The notes: generated from the letters alone by a model not told the origin. A stretch of DNA of 64,000 nt from Synechococcales cyanobacterium C42_A2020_086 (GCA_015272325.1 JACYLU010000020.1:124001-188000), one strand, 5' to 3'; counted from the first letter of the stretch, positions 8,164-18,543 are shown. Numbers and translations are program-made.

Positions 8164-8835
8164 TCAACGTTTGCCTTCTCCAAGCTGTTGCTGAACAAAG
8201 GAGCGCAGCTCTCGTTCGGCGGCAATTTCATCTTGCTGCGCTTGATTCAGAAACTTGTATAGATATTCTTTTTCAACCCAAGGAAAGGTCGGGCTGCGAT
8301 CGCACTCTTGATACTCTATATCTTGGAGCTGAAAAATTTGCCACTCCTGGCCGTTATAGCGCCAAAATTCTGGTACACCCATCGCAGCATACAGCCGATT
8401 TTTATCAATATCGCTACGGGAGATGTCAATTTCTACAACAAGATCAGGGGGTGGATCAGTAGCAAAATTAATCTTGCGCCCGGCTACTTTGGGTTGATTT
8501 TGAATATAGTAAGCACAATCGGGTTCCGAGCTGCGGTTCAGGTCTTCTCGAACTATTGTCGTCGATCCCATTGTTTTGATCTTCATGCCCATTTCATAGA
8601 CTAAAACCCGAATAAACAGTTCAATGAGACGCAGGGCAAATTCATGATCTTCCAAAGGCATGGTAATTTCTAACACTCCGCGATCGTAGGTTAGACGGGC
8701 TGACCGACTTTGAGGCAACGCATGAAGAATCTGTTGATAAGCGCACCAATTTAACCCTCGCAGAGTGACACGCTTCTCACCGATGGGTTGAGCATGGACT
8801 AGGGGTGAAATTGCAACCATGGAATTATTCCTCAT
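8164..8835 (-). CDS. Uma2 family (DUF820) restriction-endonuclease-fold protein
   Basis: This 223-residue member of the Uma2/DUF820 family has SSEPDCAYYIQN (PD aspartate, about residue 116), TDPPPDLVVEIDIS (E-x-D/K strand, about 141-155) and YAAMGVPEFWRY. The N-terminal RLTYDRGVLEITMPLEDHEF is also typical, and the protein appears intact. The C-terminal tail (AERELRSFVQQQL) is helical. It is only moderately similar to the Uma2 protein at 1465-2097, so the two are separate family members rather than a recent duplication. Confidence 0.85.
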   Translation of the reverse strand: MRNNSMVAISPLVHAQPIGEKRVTLRGLNWCAYQQILHALPQSRSARLTYDRGVLEITMPLEDHEFALRLIELFIRVLVYEMGMKIKTMGSTTIVREDLNRSSEPDCAYYIQNQPKVAGRKINFATDPPPDLVVEIDISRSDIDKNRLYAAMGVPEFWRYNGQEWQIFQLQDIEYQECDRSPTFPWVEKEYLYKFLNQAQQDEIAAERELRSFVQQQLGEGKR

Positions 8836-8965
8836 TTACCGTTATTGTAATGAATCAGTCAACCAAAGCACATTCCGACCATAGAACAGCGACTGAATTC
8901 TTATAGGGAGTCATCCATACAATCCTAACAACGACTATGCACTCACTTGGGGGACTGTAAACAAC

Positions 8966-8987
8966 TTTTGCATAGATTTTGCATAGA
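8966..8987. repeat. 11-bp tandem duplication
   Basis: TTTTGCATAGA occurs twice in succession (8966-8976, 8977-8987), immediately next to the 3' end of the dienelactone hydrolase gene. Confidence 0.9.
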
Positions 8988-8988
8988 T

Positions 8989-9774
8989 TTAGTTCTTTGA
9001 CTCATTTACAGGTGAATCACTAGAAAGTGAATTATTAGAAGATATTTGCAAGTACTTGTGAAAGAACCGTGTTAGCTCATGCCATGAATCTTCAGCTGCC
9101 AAACGGTTGTAGGAAGAGCGCTCATGACAGAAAAAACCATGATCAGCATCAGGATAAATTTTTAATATGTACTCCTTACCAAGTTCTTTGAACCGAGATT
9201 CGATCTGCTGAATACGTTCGAGAGGAATGAATGGATCAACACCACCATGAAACAAATATATTGGCACCGTGATGTTACTCATGGCCTCGATCCATTCATC
9301 TAGAACCATTCCGTAGAAAGGAGCCGCTGCTGCAATTTCGTCCGAAAACCTACAAGCAGTGAGAAAGGTCAAACCACCGCCTAGGCAAAATCCGGTCACT
9401 CCGACTCGCTCCGAAACTACATCGGGTTGTGACTTCACATAGGCAATCGCCGCCCTCAGATCCTCTTCTATTGGCTGACCGAAGTTGAGGCGATACATCA
9501 TTGCCATCGCTTGTTCAACATCGCTGTAGTCAAACTTGTTGTTTGGCAATTCACGATAGTAGAGATCTGGCGTAAGCACTACATATCCTTCATGAGCCAT
9601 TCGGGCTGCCACCTCTCTGATGTGTGGCGTTAGGCCAAAGGCTTCCATTAAAAGCATGATGGCTGGCTTCTTTCCTGGTTCAGTGGATTTGTACAAGAAC
9701 GCAGGCATCTGTCCATCTGGCGTAGAAATTATTGCCGCTACCTCTTCGATTGGCACGTTATCCCCCTTGTCCAT
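8989..9774 (-). CDS. Dienelactone hydrolase family protein
   Basis: This 261-residue alpha/beta-hydrolase starts MDKGDNVPIEE. The nucleophile elbow is GFCLGGGL (Cys near residue 130), which is the Cys-type nucleophile characteristic of dienelactone hydrolases. The Asp lies in LFHGGVDPFIPLE and the His in YPDADHGFFCHERSSY, completing a Cys-Asp-His triad. The family hydrolyses carboxylic esters or lactones; the physiological substrate here is unknown. The gene is visibly more AT-rich than its neighbours, with many AAA/AAT/TTT codons, which may indicate transfer. It diverges from the U32 gene that begins at 9940. Confidence 0.88.
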   Translation of the reverse strand: MDKGDNVPIEEVAAIISTPDGQMPAFLYKSTEPGKKPAIMLLMEAFGLTPHIREVAARMAHEGYVVLTPDLYYRELPNNKFDYSDVEQAMAMMYRLNFGQPIEEDLRAAIAYVKSQPDVVSERVGVTGFCLGGGLTFLTACRFSDEIAAAAPFYGMVLDEWIEAMSNITVPIYLFHGGVDPFIPLERIQQIESRFKELGKEYILKIYPDADHGFFCHERSSYNRLAAEDSWHELTRFFHKYLQISSNNSLSSDSPVNESKN

Positions 9775-9939
9775 TGAGTGTACGTTAAATCTTAAGGTTT
9801 AAATCTAATCTTACGTTGCTGTTTCAACCCGGACTGGAAGTAGCCCAACTGTGAGTGAAGGCACTACCCGCGCTCACCTGCCCCGCAAACGACACAGTAT
9901 CATGGCTAATGGACCTGCTGACTTCTCCGGCTTCGCGCT

Positions 9940-12438
9940 ATGACTGCCTCTAAACCGATCCCTACCCTTTCGCTGCAACGCCCGGAACTTTTGGCTCCAG
10001 CAGGAAGCTGGGACTGCGCCAAAGCTGCTATTGAAAATGGGGCAGACGCTATCTATTTCGGACTGGAGCGCTTCAATGCCCGCATGCGAGCCGAGAACTT
10101 CACCGAGGCAGACTTGCCCGAGCTAATGGGGTTGCTACATCAGCGAGGCGTTAGGGGCTACGTTACCTTAAATACGCTGGTGTTTCCCCGAGAGCTAGCA
10201 GAGGCAGAGCAGTATCTGCGGACCATAATTGCAGCGGGAGTGGATGCTGTAATTGTGCAAGACGTGGGGCTGTGCCGCCTAATTCGCCATTTGTCGCCCG
10301 ACTTTCCGATCCATGCCTCTACTCAAATGACCATTACGAGCGCGGCTGGCGTTGAGTTTGCCTCTGCCCTTGGCTGTCAGCTCGTGGTGCTGGCGCGGGA
10401 GTGCTCACTCAAAGAAATCCGCAAAATTCAGCGGTCTGCCCGGTCCCTCTCACTGCCTCTGGAAGTGTTTGTGCATGGAGCGCTGTGCGTTGCCTATTCT
10501 GGGCAATGTCTGACCAGTGAGGCGTTGGGGGGGCGGTCGGCGAATCGCGGTGAATGTGCCCAAGCCTGCCGCATGCCCTATGACTTGCTTGCTGATGGCG
10601 AGGTGGTGGATCTCGGCGATCGTAAGTACCTGCTGAGTCCGCAAGATCTAGCAGGGATTGATGTCCTGCCGGAGTTGATTCAAGCCGGAGTGCACTGTCT
10701 CAAAATCGAGGGGCGGCTGAAATCGGCGGAATATGTGGCGAATGTGACGCGGGTCTACCGGCAGGCGCTTGATCGGGCGATGGCAGCCCTTGCGGGAAGC
10801 GGTGATGCCTATCACGTTCGTGAGGCTGACCGTTACCAGTTAGAAATGGCGTTTTCGCGGGGGCTATACACAGGCTGGTTCAAAGGCATTCAAAATCAGG
10901 AGCTGGTGCATGCTCGGTTTGGCAAGAAGCGAGGGGTGTATTTGGGTGAGGTGAGCCGCGTTGGCAAGGATTATGTAGCTCTGCGCCTGCAAGCCCCAAT
11001 CAAGCCCGGCGACGGTGTCGTGTTTGACAATAGTCATCCTGACCGGGCGGAAGCAGGAGGGCGAGTTTATGCTGTCGAACCACAGACGCGAGACACGATA
11101 CTGCGCTTTGGTCGTCATGATGTCAACCTCGGCCGAATTCGCATCGGTGACAAACTCTGGAAAACCAGCGATCCGGAACTCGATCGCCAGTTGCGCCAAA
11201 GCTTTGCGGGCAATACGCCTCAGTTCCAGCGCCCGATCCGGATTGAGATTTATGGGGCTGCCGGAGAACCCCTGACCGCCATCGCTCGCGACGAGCAGGG
11301 ACACCTTGCCCAAGCCCAATCATCCATGCCGCTGGTGACAGCCCATAACCAGCCCCTCACCCAAGAGCGGCTGAAAGAGCAGTTTGGCCGATTGGGTAAC
11401 ACGCCGTTTCGCTTGGGACATCTAGATAACTATTTACAGGGCGACCTGCTGCTGCCCATCAGCGAACTCAACCGGCTGCGGCGAGAATTGGTCACTCAGC
11501 TAGAGGCTCAGCGTCGGCAGCCCAAACGCTGGCAGCTATCTGCTAGTGCGTCTTGGACCGATTTGCTGCCTGTGCCGCCTGCTTCTGTGCCCGCCTCAGC
11601 AGCACAGCTCGTTGTTCTGGTGCGCACCTGGGAGCAACTCAACGCCGTTCTCGATGCTGGCATCACCCGAATCTACGCCGAATTTGAAGATCCGCGCCGT
11701 TATCGAGATGCGGTGGCGCTGGTGCACGGTTACCGTGGCTCTACCGCCCCCCAGATCTACGTTGCTCCGCCGCGAATCACCAAACCCGGCGAACAGTGGA
11801 TTTTGCAGCAGGTGCGGGCTGCCAATGCCGATGGTTATCTCGTTCGCAATTATGACCACCTGACCTACTTTGCTGGCGAACGCTGCGTAGGAGATTTTTC
11901 GCTGAATGTGGCGAATCCACTGACAGCTGCCTATTTCAAGCAGTTCGGCTTAGAACGTCTCACCGCATCCTATGATTTGAATGTCCAGCAGCTCCAGGAT
12001 CTGTTGCAGTACTGTCCGCCAGACTGGCTGGAAATTACAATTCATCAGCATATGCCAATGTTCCACATGGAGCACTGCGTGTTTTGTGCCTTTCTGTCTG
12101 ACGGCACCGACTATACAAACTGTGGACGGCCTTGTGAACAGCATCAGGTCAAGCTGCGGGACCGGGTCGGCAGCGAGCACATTGTGCAGGCGGATGCCGG
12201 CTGTCGCAATACGGTCTTTAATGGTGTGGCTCAAACGGGAGCTGAGTACGTGCAGCGGTTGATGGAACTCGGTGCCCGTCAGTTTCGAATAGAGTTCGTC
12301 AACGAAACGCCAGCTCGGGTGCAGCATACCCTCGAGCGTTATGGCCAGCTCCTGCAGGGAGCTATTAGCGGTGCTCAGCTTTGGCGGGAGTTGCGCTTGC
12401 AGAATCAGCTAGGGGTGACTCGCGGTACGCTGATGTAG
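9940..12438 (+). CDS. U32 family protein (RlhA/YdcP-like RNA hydroxylase candidate)
   Basis: This 832-residue protein has the N-terminal U32 domain (RPELLAPAGSWDCAKAAIENGADAIY, about residues 14-40). The U32 signature around residues 185-215 includes SGQCLTSEALGGRSANRGEC and ACRMPY, whose cysteines are thought to bind an iron-sulfur cluster in the E. coli RlhA/TrhP group. A DUF3656-like middle section follows. A second U32-like half near the C-terminus holds CVFCAFLSDGTDYTNCGRPCE. E. coli relatives hydroxylate 23S rRNA C2501 (RlhA) or tRNA uridine (TrhP); older annotations call them collagenase-like peptidases. RNA modification is the better inference, but the exact target is not settled. The start is ATG at 9940. 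Confidence 0.85.
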   Translation: MTASKPIPTLSLQRPELLAPAGSWDCAKAAIENGADAIYFGLERFNARMRAENFTEADLPELMGLLHQRGVRGYVTLNTLVFPRELAEAEQYLRTIIAAGVDAVIVQDVGLCRLIRHLSPDFPIHASTQMTITSAAGVEFASALGCQLVVLARECSLKEIRKIQRSARSLSLPLEVFVHGALCVAYSGQCLTSEALGGRSANRGECAQACRMPYDLLADGEVVDLGDRKYLLSPQDLAGIDVLPELIQAGVHCLKIEGRLKSAEYVANVTRVYRQALDRAMAALAGSGDAYHVREADRYQLEMAFSRGLYTGWFKGIQNQELVHARFGKKRGVYLGEVSRVGKDYVALRLQAPIKPGDGVVFDNSHPDRAEAGGRVYAVEPQTRDTILRFGRHDVNLGRIRIGDKLWKTSDPELDRQLRQSFAGNTPQFQRPIRIEIYGAAGEPLTAIARDEQGHLAQAQSSMPLVTAHNQPLTQERLKEQFGRLGNTPFRLGHLDNYLQGDLLLPISELNRLRRELVTQLEAQRRQPKRWQLSASASWTDLLPVPPASVPASAAQLVVLVRTWEQLNAVLDAGITRIYAEFEDPRRYRDAVALVHGYRGSTAPQIYVAPPRITKPGEQWILQQVRAANADGYLVRNYDHLTYFAGERCVGDFSLNVANPLTAAYFKQFGLERLTASYDLNVQQLQDLLQYCPPDWLEITIHQHMPMFHMEHCVFCAFLSDGTDYTNCGRPCEQHQVKLRDRVGSEHIVQADAGCRNTVFNGVAQTGAEYVQRLMELGARQFRIEFVNETPARVQHTLERYGQLLQGAISGAQLWRELRLQNQLGVTRGTLM

Positions 12439-12696
12439 CTAAAGCATCCTGTTTGCTTGGCTTTACCCTTCTGGGCTTCCTGACGTTCGCACACAATCTC
12501 TTGATACCCAGCTTGATCACCAGGTCATTTTCTCAGCCTAGCCAATCTCATCGTTTGCCGCACGTTGGTTCTAGTCTGGCTAAGAAGCAGCCCTTTCTCT
12601 ACCTTCCTGCGGATTCCAGAGGGATACGGATTTGGTTCACTAGGACTGAGTCAACCCTATGAATGACTCCTAGCGCACAGGAGTAAGGATAGAGCC

Positions 12697-13161
12697 ATGA
12701 TGGAAGACGCTAACCCAGATGAGCAGTTCAACGCCGACGAGAGGGAATCGGTAGATGTGAGCCAAGCCGATCGTCAAGCAGAGAGTAAAAATACAGACAT
12801 AGCCGATCAACTCGCGGACATTACCCCGTCCTACGGTACAGGTGTGCATGACCAGCCAGGACTTAGTATCGGTGGCCGCACGATGGCGGATCGAATGGAA
12901 GCCTTCAATCAAGCTGGCCCCATCCTGACTGGAGGCGACATCGATGCCAACTGGGAGCAAGCCAATGCTGTAGGCGATGAATCGGTGGGGGGTACCGCTC
13001 CCACACCCGATATGGATGTGGTGGATGAACTAGGAGCCGCAATCGGATTGGAGATGGACGATCGCGCCTATCTACGCACTAACGATATTTTAGAAGAGCG
13101 TGATGACCGCCGCTGGGAGCTGGATCCTGAGTCGGCAGAGGATTACGACAATCGCGAATAA
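12697..13161 (+). CDS. Acidic DUF6335-like cyanobacterial protein
   Basis: This 154-residue, strongly acidic, Gly/Asp-rich protein has no signal peptide or membrane segment. The conserved-looking core is TPSYGTGVHDQPG (about 48-60), LTGGDIDANWEQANAVGDESVGGTAPTPDQ-like sequence (about 76-103), and a C-terminal segment ending RRWELDPESAEDY. I recognise the core as that of DUF6335 proteins in cyanobacteria; the function is unknown. The start is ATG 12697 or 12700, with AGGAG/AAGGA upstream. It ends exactly where the convergent hybrid kinase ends, with no intervening base. Confidence 0.65.
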   Translation: MMEDANPDEQFNADERESVDVSQADRQAESKNTDIADQLADITPSYGTGVHDQPGLSIGGRTMADRMEAFNQAGPILTGGDIDANWEQANAVGDESVGGTAPTPDMDVVDELGAAIGLEMDDRAYLRTNDILEERDDRRWELDPESAEDYDNRE

Positions 13162-15195
13162 TCACGGGTGTCGTAGAAGCTGTAGCAGATCGCGCATAAG
13201 AAACGGCTTCGCTAAGAACCCCTGAAAGCCAAGTTTTTCAGCCTGGGCAGCCAGATCCGTGGAGTGGAGTCCGCTCATGGCAATGGGGTGCACCTGGGGA
13301 CTGAGCTGTTTCAGCAGTGAAATTGCCGTTAAGCCGTCCATGTCCGGCATCATGATATCCACTAGCACGCCATAGATCTGATCGTTGTATTCCGCAAATA
13401 GGGCTAGAGCCTCGATGGCATTATCAGCAATCAAGACGCGGTAGTGATAGGTTTCCAGCATTGCTTTGATGGCTTCGCAAATGCTTGGTTCATCGTCTAC
13501 GATGACGATCAGCTCTTGATGACCGATGAGCAGGTCACAATCGGGAGTGGGCTGTGGGTCATTGGTTTGGTGAGCAGGAAAGTAGAGCGTGAAGCGGCTG
13601 CCACAATTGACTTTGCTTTGCACATCCACAAACCCCCCGTGACTCTTGATAATGCCTAGAGCGGCAGAGAGACCAAGACCTGTGCCTTTGCCAATTTCTT
13701 TCGTGGTAAAGAATGGATCGAAGATACGGTGCAGAATCGTCTCGGGAATCCCAACTCCAGTATCTGAAATTGTAATCACCACATAGGCACCGACATGGGC
13801 ATCGAGATAAAGCTGCGATTGAGGTTCATCTAGCCAGAGATTCTCGGCGGTAATCACCAACTGACCCCCCTCAGGCATAGCGTCGCGAGCATTGACGCAA
13901 AGATTCATCAGTACTTGATGCAGTTGCGTTTCGTCGCCGAACAGTGGCCAGAGATCGGCAGCAAGCTGAGTGTAGATTTCAATCGATTTGGGAAAGGTTT
14001 GCTGAATAATCTTCTCAATTTCTTGCAGGAGATGATCGACTCGGAGTTCGGTACGTTTGCCCTCCACGCCGCGAGCAAACGAGAGAATTTGCTTCACCAT
14101 CTCACCGCCACGTCGGGCGCTTGCTTCTAGAACTTGCAGCAGATGACGCGGCTGTTCTTCGAGGTCTGGCAACCGCAGCGGCAGCACCTGCGCCACTGCC
14201 AAAATCGGCGTCAGGATATTGTTGAGATCGTGAGCAATGCCGCTGGCAAGGGTACCCAAGCTTTCTAGTCGCTGGGCCCGCAAAAACTGAGCTTCTAGCT
14301 GCTTCTTGTCGGTAATGTCGATATGCACTCCAATCATGCGCAGGGGCTGGCCGCTGACGTCGTGGAGAATGCTGCTTTTGGCGGCGATCCAGCGAATCTC
14401 GTTGTTCGGGCAAACAATGCGAAACTCGGCATCGAATTCTCTGCTCTGCTCGACCGCCTGCCAAAGTTTCCGTTCTGTAGCCTCGCGATCGTCTGGGTGA
14501 ATGGTTTGCAGCCACTTCCGACAGTGACCGTTAAAGGCACCGGGGGGCAAGCCGTAGAGAGCTTCTAATTCCGCGGTCCAAGTCATGGCGTTATCGCGAA
14601 TATTCCATTCAAAGGAGCCGATCTTGCCAGCCTGCTGCGCCATCTCTAACCGTTCCTGAATGCGTTGCCGGCGGATAATCTCGCGGCGGAGATGCTCATT
14701 GGACTGCTGCAATTCAGCGGTGCGTTCCTGCACCCGTAACTCCAGAATCTCGTTGGCTTCGCGCAGGGCTTCTGCTGCCTGTTTCCGTTCGATGGCATAA
14801 CGCAGCGATCGTACAAGCAAATCCTGATTCACCTGGCGTTTCACCAAATAGTCTTGAGCGCCACGCCGCACGGCCTGCACTGCAAGTTCATCATCGTTAG
14901 TGTTGGTCAACACGACGATTGGCAGGCTAGGAGCATGGCGAATCAGCACTTCTAGCGAGGCGAGTCCTTGGCTATCGGGCAGGCTAAGATCGAGCAGCAG
15001 GACGTCAAAGGTCTGGTTGGCCAGCTGCTGCAAAGCGTCGGTCAATCGCTGCACGTGGCTGAACTGAAACCGATGTGGACCTGTGTGCTTGAGGATTTCC
15101 TGCAAAAAGCGAGCTTCTGCTAGGTTATCTTCGATCAGCAGCACATTGACCCAGGTCTTGTCTATCGAGGTGGCAACGCCGCCGTTTCTAACCAA
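13162..15195 (-). CDS. Hybrid sensor histidine kinase (REC-PAS-HisKA-HATPase-REC)
   Basis: This 677-residue cytoplasmic protein has these domains: receiver (about 16-135; LLIEDN, phospho-acceptor in [19 protein letters not shown]), coiled coil (140-185), PAS/PAC (about 190-310), HisKA with H-box [13 protein letters not shown] (about 325), and HATPase with [17 protein letters not shown] and GTGLGLS. A second receiver (about 560-675) has IVDDEP, acceptor in [11 protein letters not shown], and KPF. The HDLNN H-box places it near the HPK4-type hybrid kinases. It is the third gene of the phytochrome operon and overlaps the Rcp1-like gene by 34 bases, so it probably works downstream of, or parallel to, the phytochrome phosphorelay. 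Confidence 0.92.
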   Translation of the reverse strand: MVRNGGVATSIDKTWVNVLLIEDNLAEARFLQEILKHTGPHRFQFSHVQRLTDALQQLANQTFDVLLLDLSLPDSQGLASLEVLIRHAPSLPIVVLTNTNDDELAVQAVRRGAQDYLVKRQVNQDLLVRSLRYAIERKQAAEALREANEILELRVQERTAELQQSNEHLRREIIRRQRIQERLEMAQQAGKIGSFEWNIRDNAMTWTAELEALYGLPPGAFNGHCRKWLQTIHPDDREATERKLWQAVEQSREFDAEFRIVCPNNEIRWIAAKSSILHDVSGQPLRMIGVHIDITDKKQLEAQFLRAQRLESLGTLASGIAHDLNNILTPILAVAQVLPLRLPDLEEQPRHLLQVLEASARRGGEMVKQILSFARGVEGKRTELRVDHLLQEIEKIIQQTFPKSIEIYTQLAADLWPLFGDETQLHQVLMNLCVNARDAMPEGGQLVITAENLWLDEPQSQLYLDAHVGAYVVITISDTGVGIPETILHRIFDPFFTTKEIGKGTGLGLSAALGIIKSHGGFVDVQSKVNCGSRFTLYFPAHQTNDPQPTPDCDLLIGHQELIVIVDDEPSICEAIKAMLETYHYRVLIADNAIEALALFAEYNDQIYGVLVDIMMPDMDGLTAISLLKQLSPQVHPIAMSGLHSTDLAAQAEKLGFQGFLAKPFLMRDLLQLLRHP

Positions 15196-15599
15196 AATTC
15201 CTCAATCCCCCTAACAATTTTGAATAACTGACTCAGATTGCGCGATTTGGCGATGTAGCAATTCACATGCAAGTCATAGCTTTGACCAATATCTTCTTCA
15301 TTGCGAGAGGTCGTCAGCACAATGATCGGGATGTGCTTCAGCGAAGGATCAGCTTTGATTTCCGCTAGCACTTCCCGACCATCTTTTTTCGGCAGATTCA
15401 GGTCTAGCAGGATCAGATCGGGGCGGATCGCGTTGGCGTAGTCCCCTTCCTGCCGTAGATAGCTCATGGCTTCCATGCCGTCTCGAGCCACCACCACCTC
15501 ACACTGGGCCGCGGTGCTCTTGAGGGCTTCCTGAATCAGCCGAATATCGCCGCGATTATCCTCGATCAGAAAAATAATTTTTCTTGCGTCCGTTCCCAT
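15162..15599 (-). CDS. rcp1: Rcp1-type single-domain response regulator
   Basis: The protein has about 145 residues, with the start taken at the ATG at 15599 (MGTDARKIIFLIEDN). It is a stand-alone CheY-like receiver: acidic pocket FLIEDN, phospho-acceptor in LILLDLNLPKKDG, switch IVLTTS, conserved Lys in YIAKSRN. The Rcp1-type C-terminal helix ends [12 protein letters not shown]. Rcp1 is the phosphoryl acceptor of phytochrome Cph1 in Synechocystis. This gene overlaps the phytochrome gene by 44 bases upstream and the hybrid kinase by 34 bases downstream, so translational coupling is likely. Confidence 0.93.
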   Translation of the reverse strand: MGTDARKIIFLIEDNRGDIRLIQEALKSTAAQCEVVVARDGMEAMSYLRQEGDYANAIRPDLILLDLNLPKKDGREVLAEIKADPSLKHIPIIVLTTSRNEEDIGQSYDLHVNCYIAKSRNLSQLFKIVRGIEEFWLETAALPPR

Positions 15600-17880
15600 G
15601 ATGGCGATCGCGTCCTCCGACGGGAATCGTGAAGTAGAAGGTAGCGCCTTGACCAAGCTGCGACTCGACCCAAATCTGCCCGCGATGACACTCGACAATC
15701 TTTTTGCAGATCGCCAGCCCCATACCCGATCCAGGATATTCGTCGCGGGTATGCAGCCGCTGGAAGATCACAAAAATGCGGTCAGCAAATTGGGGATCGA
15801 TACCAATGCCATTGTCTTGCACCGAGAACATCCAGGCGTCGTCTTGCCGCTGCACGCCGATGTGAATTTGGGGCGGCACCTGCTGCTGGAATTTGATCGC
15901 ATTGCCGATCAGATTTTGGAATAGCTGCATCAGCTGCGTCCCGTCTGCCACAATTGTCGGCATTGGGTCATAGGTAATCACGGCGTTGGTTTCGCTAATA
16001 CGCCCCCGCAGGTTGTTGAGCGCCTGCTGCAGGGCGGTTTCCACCTCGATCAGCTCCCACTCGATGCCCTTGAGGTCTACCTTGGAGTAGAGCAGCACAT
16101 CGTCGATCAAGGTTTGCATTAGGCTGACGCCCTCGACTGCGAAACCAATAAACTCCTTGGCGTCCTGATCCAGTTCCGTGTTGTAGCGCATCTCCAGCAA
16201 CTGCACGTAGTTCGCCACCTGATTCAGCGGCTCTTGCAGATCGTGGGACGCCACATAGGCAAACTTCTTCAGTTCAGCGTTGGAACGCTCCAGATCCTGA
16301 GCCAGCAGCGCCAATTCTTCCGCCTGCCGCAGCACGATATTGACGATGGCTTTACGCAGTTCCAGCGTTGCTTTCACCTCCACCGGCTTCCACGGCAGCG
16401 ACTTCAGCCGCACCGTTTCTTTCCACAGCTCAAAGGACTTGCGGGGGCAGAGGCGGGGCGTATCGCCGGACTGATCAAGATCGTAGGCATGATTTGGATC
16501 GCCACCCCAGTTCACCGTTTGAATCACCTCCGGGCGGAACCAGAGCACGTAGCTGCGGCGCGAAATCGGAATCGCTAGCAAACCGCTAGCTACATCTTTG
16601 AACCGCTCGGCGTCTGAGTAGATTAGCGGCAGCGAATCCGTTGCGAAGACCTCCTGATCGATAGTTTTCGCCAGCCACTGCACCAGATAATTCAGCTCCT
16701 CTTCCGATGGCGTCCGCCCGATCGTCGTCCAGTGGCCGCCAAAGCAGATTGCTGCCCCGGTGGCATTCACCAAATCCAGCAGATTCGGCTCGTGCTGCAC
16801 TAAGCCATCGATGAAATTGTCCTCCTGGGACATCCAGTCCACGAGTGCCGTCTGCACGGCCGCCAATTTCATGCGGTAGCTGTAGTCTGCCGTTTCTTCG
16901 CGGGTGGATAGTTCGGCAAAGATCACCCGCCCCAAGAATTCGCAGGCTTTGCGTAGTTCGTAGGGCACCTGCTTAGGCGTGCGGTGGTGACAGGCGATCA
17001 GCCCCCACAGTTTCTGGTCTTTCATCAACGAGATGGTCAGCGATGCCCCCACTCCCATATTGTGCAGATAGTCGAGGTGGCAGGAATAAGGGCTGCGCAG
17101 AATGGACAGCGTGAGATCCACCGGCTGATGGGTGATCGGATTCTGGGCAGGATAGAGGTCTACCGGAGTGGCGTGGGCGTCGGGAATCACTCGAATCCAG
17201 TTGGAAACAAACAGCTTGCGAGCCGGCTGGGGAATATCCGACTCGGGAAAGTGTAGCCCCAGATAAGACTCCATTTCAGGAATTTTTTCTTCGGCTACCA
17301 CTTCCCCATGCCCGTCTTCGTCAAATTTGTAGAGCATGACGCGATCGAACCCGGTGACGCGGCGCACCTCCTGAACAATGATCTGGCAAAAATCGCGCAG
17401 GTTGGAGGTGGCTTCGAGCTGGTTGATCGAGGCGCGAGCTAGATGATAGAAACTGAGGAAGGGAATCGTTTCGTGGGTGAGAGCCGGCTCGAGTTCCAGG
17501 ATTAGGAATCCATCGGCACTGCGGTGAAAGACAGCGTCAAACACCTGATACTCATCGCCGCTACGACGCGCCCAAACTTTGCTGGGGTTCAGCAGATCGA
17601 GATTGTCGTAAGCCAATCCAGCCCGCAACTGATCCACCTGAAATGAGTCGAGCAGATCGTCCAGCGGTTTGCCCAACACCTCGTCTGGGGTCAACCCAAA
17701 GGCGGCTGTATTAGAACTCACCTGCAGCACAATCAGCTCTGGCTCTTGCAGCACCAGCAGCACTCCATGCGGTTGCACCTGCGTCAGAACGTGAATGGAG
17801 GGTTGCTTGAGCCTAGACAGATTGACCTCCTGAAGATCTAAATTCACGTTTGCGTTCATTCCTAGATTGTTTCTTGTCAT
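15556..17880 (-). CDS. cph1: Cph1-type phytochrome sensor histidine kinase
   Basis: The protein has 774 residues. I chose the ATG at 17880 because GGAGAG lies 5 bases upstream. Domains: PAS (about 20-130), GAF (about 150-310; DIP motif at 215-217, chromophore Cys267-His268 in PYSCHLDYL), and PHY (about 330-510; WGGDPN and the tongue motif PRKSF). HisKA follows with H-box FAYVASHDLQEPL, then HATPase with NLIGNAIKF, DNGIGID and GSGMGLAI. The bilin-attachment Cys is in the GAF domain, and the N-terminal Cys of bacteriophytochromes is absent (LKQPSIHVL). This predicts phycocyanobilin and red/far-red photoconversion as in Cph1. It leads the three-gene operon. Confidence 0.95.
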   Translation of the reverse strand: MTRNNLGMNANVNLDLQEVNLSRLKQPSIHVLTQVQPHGVLLVLQEPELIVLQVSSNTAAFGLTPDEVLGKPLDDLLDSFQVDQLRAGLAYDNLDLLNPSKVWARRSGDEYQVFDAVFHRSADGFLILELEPALTHETIPFLSFYHLARASINQLEATSNLRDFCQIIVQEVRRVTGFDRVMLYKFDEDGHGEVVAEEKIPEMESYLGLHFPESDIPQPARKLFVSNWIRVIPDAHATPVDLYPAQNPITHQPVDLTLSILRSPYSCHLDYLHNMGVGASLTISLMKDQKLWGLIACHHRTPKQVPYELRKACEFLGRVIFAELSTREETADYSYRMKLAAVQTALVDWMSQEDNFIDGLVQHEPNLLDLVNATGAAICFGGHWTTIGRTPSEEELNYLVQWLAKTIDQEVFATDSLPLIYSDAERFKDVASGLLAIPISRRSYVLWFRPEVIQTVNWGGDPNHAYDLDQSGDTPRLCPRKSFELWKETVRLKSLPWKPVEVKATLELRKAIVNIVLRQAEELALLAQDLERSNAELKKFAYVASHDLQEPLNQVANYVQLLEMRYNTELDQDAKEFIGFAVEGVSLMQTLIDDVLLYSKVDLKGIEWELIEVETALQQALNNLRGRISETNAVITYDPMPTIVADGTQLMQLFQNLIGNAIKFQQQVPPQIHIGVQRQDDAWMFSVQDNGIGIDPQFADRIFVIFQRLHTRDEYPGSGMGLAICKKIVECHRGQIWVESQLGQGATFYFTIPVGGRDRHHGNGRKKNYFSDRG

Positions 17881-18543
17881 GATCACTCTCCAAACCTGAC
17901 AAAACATTCAACGGCGCTACTTATACTCTCGATGATTCAGAATTTCTAATCGCAACCCTTCTCATGGTTCGTCTCGTCAACCTTATCAAAATTCTTTCAA
18001 AACCTGGCTGTGCTAAATCCTTAGCTTAATTCAAGCTGGTCAAAAAAGCTCAAAAATGCGCTGTTCATCATCGATTGCTGTGCTTTCCGCGGTGATTCCA
18101 ATGTAGATAATCTACTTTTTTTAACCACATCAAAACTGCTGGCATGGCTGTGCTAGCGATTGATTGAACATCATTAGTTTGTTGGTCATTGTTTGGTGAT
18201 GTAGTTTGTTCTCTGCTTGTTTGTTGCGCTTGTTTGTTGCAGCCGAGGGTGTAGAGCGGTAGGGGCAATGAACCTATTGAACCTATTATTGAACTGATGC
18301 GTATTAGCTGAGTAGCAGCTTAATTTCTCGGATTTCCTTGAATATCATGGTCTACTCAGTCAGCAGCATAGCTTAGATTTGGGAATAACGACAGCAGAAA
18401 CCAAGGCTGAAATATTAAAACAATAAAGAGTTTTGAAGCTTCTGTGATTGAGCTGATTTATGCACAGGCAAAGTGAATTAAAACTTATTGATTACCTCTG
18501 CAAGGATACATTCCTTGATAAAACGCTTCATTGATTGCATCCA
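17881..18543. other. Gene-poor interval upstream of the phytochrome operon
   Basis: This stretch of about 660 bases is AT-rich. I see no convincing gene; a 66-codon frame at 18068-18268 has low-complexity composition and I do not accept it. It holds a 13-bp tandem duplication (18215-18240) and a 9-bp one near 18269 (TGAACCTAT). The phytochrome operon promoter should lie in the first few hundred bases. Confidence 0.5.
18215..18240. repeat. 13-bp perfect tandem duplication
   Basis: GCTTGTTTGTTGC occurs twice in direct succession (18215-18227, 18228-18240). Confidence 0.95.

Noticed and set aside
18068-18268. Small protein gene in the phytochrome upstream region
   Set aside because: The 66-codon frame is low-complexity (Gln, Thr and Ser runs), contains a tandem duplication and lacks a ribosome-binding site.
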